From: JAGMDK01 sp023128695 | Lineage (GTDB): Bacteria > Planctomycetota > Phycisphaerae > UBA1845 > Fen-1342 | DNA length: 11,087 nucleotides | Assembly: GCA_030628805.1 (NCBI GenBank) | Contig: DAOVQG010000150.1 | Location: 1 to 11,087, forward strand | Reading direction: 5' to 3' | In this document: piece after piece, positions 6,800 to 11,087 of the stretch | Layout: each line of letters opens with the position of its first letter | Position numbering within the stretch: position 1 is the stretch's first letter | Made by a program: the position numbers and the translations under genes | Notes under the pieces: generated by a model | Told to the model about the DNA's origin: nothing | Databases searched by the model: none | The model's input: the letters and a program-made list of their open reading frames with translations, nothing else

Positions 6800-8851
6800 A
6801 TGTCGCGTAAACATTGGCATACGGGTAAATGGATGACAACCGTGCTATCCATCATGCTCTGCCGCACCCAGACGATTGCCGACCAGGATCGGTTTGCCGG
6901 TACGCCGCAAACCCAGCCGACGGCCAGCCGGCCGGTCGCCGGCCAACCAGTCCCCGAAGACATCGAGATTGACGATCTTGAGGACATCGAGTTGTTGGAA
7001 CTCGAAGTGCCCGTGGTCGTCACCGCCGCACGACGCGAGCAGAAAATCACCGACGTACCGTACGCGATCAGTGTAATTACGCAGGAGGACATCCGGCGTG
7101 CGGGTGCGCGTTCGGTCCCTGAAGCGCTGCGCCTGGTGCCGGGCATGGACGTCGCGGCGCTGCACTTCGGGACGAATGCCGTCTCGCCGCGCGGCTTCCA
7201 CGCCATGCTGGCCAACAAGACGCTGGTGCTGGTGGATGGGCGGCAGATCTTTGATTGCGTCTTTGGGGGGACGGTCTGGGCCGCATGGCCCTTCCTGCTC
7301 GAGGACATCGAGCGGATCGAAGTGATCCGCGGGCCCGGCGGTGTCACCTGGGGGGCCAACGCAGTCAACGGCGTTATCAACATCATCACCAAAGACCCCA
7401 AAGACCAAGTCGGCTTGACGTTCATTGGTGGTGGTGGTTCGCGCGGCTGGAACAAGGAGTACCTGGGCTACGCCTTCTCCGACGAAAAGCTCCGCTTCCG
7501 CATCTCCGGCCAGTATGAAGGGAGTGACGGTTTCCTGCGGGGCGGCTCGCTCTTCGGTAAACTGGAAGACGACTTCAAGCTCGGCTCGATGGCGATCCAC
7601 GGCATCTACGAAGCCACTCAACGCGACACGCTTCTGTTTTCGGCCGCCAGCAGTGTACTAGACGGCGGCTACACGCCCAATCCGCTGCTCGACCCGCGCC
7701 GGAGCAACTGCGGCGGCCAGACGAACTATGCGCTGGGCAAGTGGACCCACCGAGTCGCCGCCGACAACACGTTCGAACTGACCGCATACGTCAATGATTT
7801 CCACGCCTCGTTCGGACTCGACTCGCTCGACTACCGCTATCAACAGTTCGCCTTGCAGTTCAGTCACACGTTCAAACCCAGCAAGACCCACACACTGTCC
7901 TGGGGAATCGACTCGCGGCTTGATCTTATCGACGGAACGAATGGCGATCCGCCGGCGATGCGGACACCCTACGTCACGTCCGGGGCGATCGGCGTTTACC
8001 TTCAAGACGAATGGCGCTTCGCCGAACGTTGGCAACTCAACCTCGGCGGGCGAATCGACTATGACGCCTACGGCGGATTCGAACCGAGCGCGCGGGCGGC
8101 GTTGTCCTATCGCCTGAATGACAACACCGCGTTCTATGGAGCCGTATCCCGTGCATTCCAGATGTCGCCCGCGGCGGGCCGCCACGGCGATATGGAGCTG
8201 TTCGGCGGGCTTGGTTGGCTACACAGCCCCCTCGACCTCGACTCGCAAACGCTGATCGCCTACGAGTTGGGCTATCGCGGCCGTTATTTCGACCGGCTGG
8301 AGGTCAATCTGAATCTGTTCTGGAATGAGTACGCCGACGTTATCACGTTCAGCCCGCGCCTCGGCCCGCCGCGCCTGCTGCGCATCGAGTACGACAACAA
8401 CGGCTCGGCGACGGTTTACGGAGCGGAATTGGACGCGAAGTACGCGGCGACCAAGCAGCTTACGTTGCTCGGCAACTACACGTACCAACAGTTGGAATGG
8501 GATTCGAGCGCCCCGTTTCACGAAACGGACACGATCGGACCACCGAAGCACAAGTTCATGCTCGGCGCCCGCTACAGCCCAACGGAGGACCTGCACTTGT
8601 CCAGCCATCTGTATTGGGTGGATGCGATCCGGGCGCCCAATCCGGACTTTCCCTTGGTCTCACGCGGCATCGACGCATACTTCCGGCTCGATCTGCTGGC
8701 CGCGTGCGAATTCTGGGACGACCGGGCGTCGATCTCGGTCGGCGTGCGCAATCTGCTTGACTCCCATCATTACGAAGGCACGTCGCTGTTCGTTAACGAC
8801 GCCGAAGTGCCACGGATGATCTTCGCCGAGCTTCGCGTGACCTTGAAGTGA
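6800..8851 (+). CDS. TonB-dependent outer-membrane receptor (paralogue 2)
   Basis: A 683-aa receptor and tandem paralogue of the preceding gene, 5 nt after its stop. Shorter signal peptide (about 1-27, core TTVLSIMLCRTQTIA); linker with the same acidic word (IEIDDLEDIELLELEVP, 55-71); TonB-box-like VVTAARRE (73-80); plug about 81-205 matching paralogue 1 at roughly four of five positions by eye (DVPYAISVITQEDIRRAG, VIRGPGGVTWGANAVNG); barrel to FAELRVTLK. Divergence is concentrated in the signal peptide, the linker start and the outer loops of the barrel, for example around 210-260 and 375-420. This suggests a shared TonB partner but different or extended ligand range. No strong Shine-Dalgarno precedes ATG 6800, so translation is probably coupled to the upstream receptor. 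All parts of the fold are present. Confidence 0.93.
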   Translation: MSRKHWHTGKWMTTVLSIMLCRTQTIADQDRFAGTPQTQPTASRPVAGQPVPEDIEIDDLEDIELLELEVPVVVTAARREQKITDVPYAISVITQEDIRRAGARSVPEALRLVPGMDVAALHFGTNAVSPRGFHAMLANKTLVLVDGRQIFDCVFGGTVWAAWPFLLEDIERIEVIRGPGGVTWGANAVNGVINIITKDPKDQVGLTFIGGGGSRGWNKEYLGYAFSDEKLRFRISGQYEGSDGFLRGGSLFGKLEDDFKLGSMAIHGIYEATQRDTLLFSAASSVLDGGYTPNPLLDPRRSNCGGQTNYALGKWTHRVAADNTFELTAYVNDFHASFGLDSLDYRYQQFALQFSHTFKPSKTHTLSWGIDSRLDLIDGTNGDPPAMRTPYVTSGAIGVYLQDEWRFAERWQLNLGGRIDYDAYGGFEPSARAALSYRLNDNTAFYGAVSRAFQMSPAAGRHGDMELFGGLGWLHSPLDLDSQTLIAYELGYRGRYFDRLEVNLNLFWNEYADVITFSPRLGPPRLLRIEYDNNGSATVYGAELDAKYAATKQLTLLGNYTYQQLEWDSSAPFHETDTIGPPKHKFMLGARYSPTEDLHLSSHLYWVDAIRAPNPDFPLVSRGIDAYFRLDLLAACEFWDDRASISVGVRNLLDSHHYEGTSLFVNDAEVPRMIFAELRVTLK

Positions 8852-8880
8852 ACTGTACGCACTGAACCTAATCCGCTTGT

Positions 8881-8885
8881 GGAGG
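8881..8885 (+). promoter_or_regulatory. Ribosome binding site deciding the lipoprotein start
   Basis: GGAGG lies 9 nt before ATG 8895. It supports that codon over the in-frame TTG at 8877, which lies upstream of the site itself, and over the out-of-frame ATG at 8890, which is only 4 nt away and opens a short frame ending near residue 29. Confidence 0.75.
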
Positions 8886-8894
8886 TTACATGAA

Positions 8895-10319
8895 ATGCGA
8901 GACGCACCCGGTTGCGGCGAATTGGCATTGCCACCGACTCGCTGGAGCAGTGGACTGCTGCGAGTTGTCGGGGCCATAAGCGCAACGATCGCCGTCTGTG
9001 TGTCGGGTTGTGGGGCCATCGGGCTATTCTCGGACGAATGCGGTAGCCTGGGGCCCCCGGCGCCGAGCGAACCGCTGACGCCCACCGCCATGGCACTCCG
9101 TTACCTTGAGTTCACGCAGGTCAAGGTTGATTATCTGGTGGAAAACAAGACGGATTACGCCGGCGACTGGCCTCAATGCTTCCAACTCGCTCGAGGTGGA
9201 CCGTATACGCGCGATATCACTCCCTTCCTGCCGGCGTTTATACACCGCGCGTTAACTCTCGTGAGTGAAGAGAATCGTGGCATCCTTGGGCTGACGGATG
9301 CCGAGATCGACGCCGCACGCACCATGCGCACAAGCGCAATTCAACTCATGCTTCGGTTCAAGGCAGGGGATGAAACGCCGGATGCCGGCACCTTTGGGTT
9401 CTGGCCGGTTGGGCAGCGATGGCGGCCGGGCGATCTTCTGTTGGCGAGCATCCTTGATTGCTGTTGGAGAGGCCCCGAGTTCGGGGGATACCGGGTTCCG
9501 GCGAATTTCTCCTTCTATCCACGGGATTTCGCGATTGCCACGGATGCGGACGTTACCGCTGTAGTGTACGCCGCGCTGCTGGATAACCATATTCTTGATG
9601 GTGGGCCGCCGGTGACGGTTGCATTCGGGCGGTTTTTTGCCGACTGGCGCGATCTTGGACAAGTTCCGCAGCGCAACAATCAGCCATGGATCGGCGAGGC
9701 CAGCGGCGCTTTCCTGACTTGGCTGGCTTACCGAGAAGACCCCGGCAACCCTGGCCCGAATGATGTTGACATCCTCGTTAATGCCAGTGTTCTGTACGCT
9801 CTGGGGCGATACGGACGCCTGGAGACGCCCGGTGTTTCCGAGGCCATAGCGCTCATCAACGAAGCTATCATCTCGGAGGCCCATCTATCCAACCCTGACC
9901 GTCTCAGCCTCTATTATCCCGACAACATCGCGCTGCATTATTTCGTAACTCGGGCGTACAGCGAAGGTGGGGTAACGGCTTTGGCACCCGCAGTCGACCT
10001 GCTGGCGCGTGACCTTCTTGCTACCAAGCAAACGGATGTGGCTGGGCGATGCTTCTGGGACCGCGGCGAACCCCATCTGAATACGGCGTTCGCCATCCTG
10101 GCGCTACTGGCCGCCGGCCAGGATCCGGATGTTGTCCAAGGCGCAGTAGACTACTTGGTCTCTGAGCAAGATCCGAATACAGGCGCTTGGGAAGCTGGCG
10201 TGTTCTTCCTCGGGCGCACCGACGACGGCACCGAGCCCCTTTGGTCGTCGCCAGCACTCACAACCGCCATGGCGTTGGAGGCGTTGTGCCGCTATCAGTT
10301 CACAAGCAACGGTGGTTGA
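8895..10319 (+). CDS. Predicted lipoprotein with all-helical, alpha/alpha-toroid-like domain
   Basis: 474 aa from the ATG supported by GGAGG. Residues 21-39 form a lipoprotein signal (LLRVVGAISATIAVCVSGC) with lipobox VSGC and lipidated Cys39, so the protein should be anchored in a membrane facing the periplasm or outside. The rest is helix-rich with repeated pair-like segments: ALRYLEFTQVKVDYLVENK (67-85), GTFGFWP (165-171), DADVTAVVYAALLD (217-230), DVDILVNASVLYALGRYGR (290-308), HLNTAFAILALLAAG (394-408) and LWSSPALTTAMALEAL (449-464). QDPNTGAWEAG (425-435) loosely recalls the QW repeats of the squalene-cyclase/prenyltransferase fold. I do not recognise the family, and no catalytic residues can be assigned. 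It starts 43 nt after receptor 2 and probably shares its transcript, so it may act on or hold a ligand of the receptors. Nothing shows an enzymatic role directly. Confidence 0.8.
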   Translation: MRDAPGCGELALPPTRWSSGLLRVVGAISATIAVCVSGCGAIGLFSDECGSLGPPAPSEPLTPTAMALRYLEFTQVKVDYLVENKTDYAGDWPQCFQLARGGPYTRDITPFLPAFIHRALTLVSEENRGILGLTDAEIDAARTMRTSAIQLMLRFKAGDETPDAGTFGFWPVGQRWRPGDLLLASILDCCWRGPEFGGYRVPANFSFYPRDFAIATDADVTAVVYAALLDNHILDGGPPVTVAFGRFFADWRDLGQVPQRNNQPWIGEASGAFLTWLAYREDPGNPGPNDVDILVNASVLYALGRYGRLETPGVSEAIALINEAIISEAHLSNPDRLSLYYPDNIALHYFVTRAYSEGGVTALAPAVDLLARDLLATKQTDVAGRCFWDRGEPHLNTAFAILALLAAGQDPDVVQGAVDYLVSEQDPNTGAWEAGVFFLGRTDDGTEPLWSSPALTTAMALEALCRYQFTSNGG

Positions 10320-10360
10320 CAGCGCACAGCAAGAGCAGCTTGCTTGGCAGCCTTCGCGTC

Positions 10361-10579
10361 TTTGACTCGCACTCCCGGGTCGAATACAAGTTGGGCTATC
10401 GTGGCATGTATTTCAGGCTCGACCTCCAGGCCGAGTATGAATTCTGGGACGACCGGGCCTCGTTGTCGGTCGGCGTACGCAACCTGCTCGACAACCACCA
10501 TCCCGAAGGCGCCTCACTGTTCCTGAACGACGCCGAGGTCCCGCGAATGATCTACGCCGAGTTCCGGTTCTCGCTGTAG
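10361..10579 (+). pseudogene. Remnant of a third TonB-dependent receptor, 5'-truncated with internal deletion
   Basis: 73 codons read DSHSRVEYKLGYRGMYF then RLDLQAEYEFWDDRASLSV, GVRNLLDNHHPEGASLF and NDAEVPRMIYAEFRFSL before TAG. These match two separate pieces of receptor 2: DSQTLIAYELGYRGRYF (just before 8290) and AYFRLDLLAACEFWDDRAS to the C-terminus (from about 8678). The segment between is missing: 393 nt (131 codons) in receptor-2 coordinates, in frame, with TATTTC/TACTTC at the joint. The signal peptide, plug and most of the barrel are absent and no start or ribosome site precedes it, so it cannot make a receptor. RLDLQAEY is closer to receptor 1, the rest to receptor 2, so it derives from a distinct third copy. 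It begins within about 45 nt of the lipoprotein stop. Confidence 0.88.
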
Positions 10580-10618
10580 AAGTGCTTGGACCGCCTGACA
10601 AAACGTGTGGCAGCGGCG

Positions 10619-10693
10619 GTGTGCCACTGCTCTTGAGCAGTGCCCAAGCTACCGCTGGTCAAAAGAAGACACTGCTCAAGAGCAGTGGCACAC
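10619..10693. repeat. Perfect 24-nt inverted repeat with nested palindromes
   Basis: The arm 10619-10642 (starts GTGTGCCACTGC) is exactly reverse-complementary to 10670-10693, with a 27-nt spacer. Each arm is itself a near-perfect hairpin, CACTGCTC-TT-GAGCAGTG or its complement with AA, so the DNA or RNA can fold either as one long stem or as two small hairpins. No T-run follows, so intrinsic termination is unlikely. It looks like a dispersed REP- or MITE-like element; no transposase or target duplication is visible. Confidence 0.85.
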
Positions 10694-10695
10694 AG

Positions 10696-10767
10696 CACGC
10701 GGCGCCGCGCGGGCTGAAGCCCGCGGCTCTTCACGCGGCGCCGCGCGGACTGAAGTCCACGGCTCAT
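10696..10767. repeat. Two tandem 36-nt units with a conserved small hairpin
   Basis: Units 10696-10731 and 10732-10767 share CACGCGGCGCCGCGCGG, then GGCTGAAGCC-type palindromes. The first reads GGGCTGAAGCCC and the second GGACTGAAGTCC: the two changes are symmetric, so base pairing around the TGAA loop is kept. A third change (G to A in CCGCGG/CCACGG) is not compensated. Probably another dispersed genomic repeat. Confidence 0.8.
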
Positions 10768-10817
10768 GGGGTTTTGTTCAAGCCTTTATGTTGTAGAATA
10801 TGTAGGCCGTAGTCGGC

Positions 10818-10823
10818 AGGAGG
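10818..10823 (+). promoter_or_regulatory. Strong Shine-Dalgarno for the frame starting at 10831
   Basis: AGGAGG is separated by 7 nt from ATG 10831. This is the best ribosome site in the window and suggests that a true gene starts, or once started, here. Confidence 0.6.
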
Positions 10824-10830
10824 TGCAGCC

Positions 10831-11087
10831 ATGGCGTCTCGCCCGCGGAAAGCAGAAGTCTTCAGGTGGACAAACGGGAGGGCGAGGCTCCTGCCGAACG
10901 GGAGGGCGAGGCTCCTGCCGAGCCGGGGGCGCCACGGCTCAGCGGGAGCTTCGCCCTCCCACATCCGCGGCTCAGCGGGAGCTTCGCCCTCCCACACCCG
11001 CGGCTCAGCGGGAGCTTCGCCCTCCCATACCCGCGGCGCAGCGGGAGCTGCGCCCTCCCATACCCCCGGCGCAGCGGGAGCTTCGCC
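10831..11087 (+). CDS. 5' part of an open reading frame containing a repeat array; function unknown, runs off the window
   Basis: ATG 10831 opens a frame with 14 unique codons (MASRPRKAEVFRWT), then translated repeats: two NGRARLLP units followed by 11-residue GSAGASPSHTR-like units to the edge, with no stop in 85 codons. The strong AGGAGG argues for a real start, but the repeat units are the same family found in non-coding context at 3527-3701, and such repeats stay open in many frames because they lack stops. Either a gene has received a repeat array just after its start codon, or the frame is accidental. No domain, signal peptide or known family is visible, so the product cannot be named. 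Confidence 0.35.
   Translation, partial: MASRPRKAEVFRWTNGRARLLPNGRARLLPSRGRHGSAGASPSHIRGSAGASPSHTRGSAGASPSHTRGAAGAAPSHTPGAAGAS
10876..11087. repeat. Second array of 25-nt repeats, 2 direct + at least 5 inverted units
   Basis: Two direct units (10876-10897, shortened; 10900-10924) are followed by inverted units with cores at 10936-10960, 10969-10993, 11002-11026, 11035-11059 and one cut by the window edge from 11068. The inverted units keep a 33-nt period and read GGCTCAGCGGGAGCTTCGCC with late variants (GGCGCA, GCTGCGCC). It has the same layout as the array at 3527-3701 and the same direct-unit sequence, but its inverted units are a different variant (AGCGGGAGCTTC instead of GCCGGGAGGCTC). 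Confidence 0.9.

Larger units (their letters stand above)
10580..10830. other. Intergenic repeat region
   Basis: Between the receptor remnant and the last reading frame there is no gene. It contains a 24-nt perfect inverted repeat (10619-10693), two 36-nt tandem units (10696-10767), and an AT-richer stretch at 10768-10805 in which TAGAAT (10794-10799) could be a -10 box. No -35 at proper spacing is visible, so a promoter is only suspected. Confidence 0.6.

Noticed and set aside
8890..8979. ATG at 8890 as a start for a small protein
   Set aside because: Only 4 nt from GGAGG, out of frame with the lipoprotein, and it meets a stop after 29 codons.
10187..10360. Upstream extension of the receptor relic
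   Set aside because: This part is the out-of-frame overlap with the lipoprotein 3' end and does not resemble a receptor.
10619..10693. Intrinsic terminator for the receptor operon
   Set aside because: The hairpin is strong, but neither strand has a T-run after it.

Overview
The window is GC-rich, densely coding bacterial DNA that carries several families of dispersed short repeats. The strongest taxonomic hint is two arrays of an imperfect 25-nt element that translates as REGEAPAEP in one frame and GSAGASPS on the other strand; I associate this repeat with Planctomycetota genomes. Long signal-peptide n-regions and TonB-dependent receptors show a diderm cell. A planctomycete is my best guess; no marker gene is present to prove it.

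Layout: 1-336 is non-coding and holds a 31-nt inverted repeat. 337-3075 (minus strand) is a 912-aa membrane hybrid sensor histidine kinase: periplasmic CHASE8-like domain, HAMP, coiled coil, GAF, HisKA, HATPase and a C-terminal receiver. 3076-3526 is the divergent intergenic region. 3527-3703 is a repeat array that runs directly into the 5' end of a plus-strand gene for a periplasmic substrate-binding protein of the ABC_sub_bind (TrpX-like) type. This gene overlaps by ATGA with a TonB-dependent receptor (4662-6794). A second, clearly paralogous receptor follows after 5 nt (6800-8851), then a predicted lipoprotein with an all-helical, toroid-like sequence (8895-10319). Immediately after it lies a broken third receptor copy (10361-10579), reduced to its C-terminal part and carrying an internal in-frame deletion. 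10580-10830 holds a nested palindrome and a 36-nt tandem repeat. At 10831 a well-placed Shine-Dalgarno and ATG open a reading frame that runs through a second repeat array and off the right edge.

How it may work: the receptors would bring or sense a ligand at the outer membrane, and the solute-binding protein would hold it in the periplasm. The divergent kinase, whose periplasmic domain resembles that of YfiN/TpbB, could read the ligand-bound protein. No ABC permease, ATPase, TonB/ExbBD or DNA-binding response regulator is present, so the binding protein is an orphan here and a sensing role is attractive but inferred. The ligand cannot be read from the sequence.
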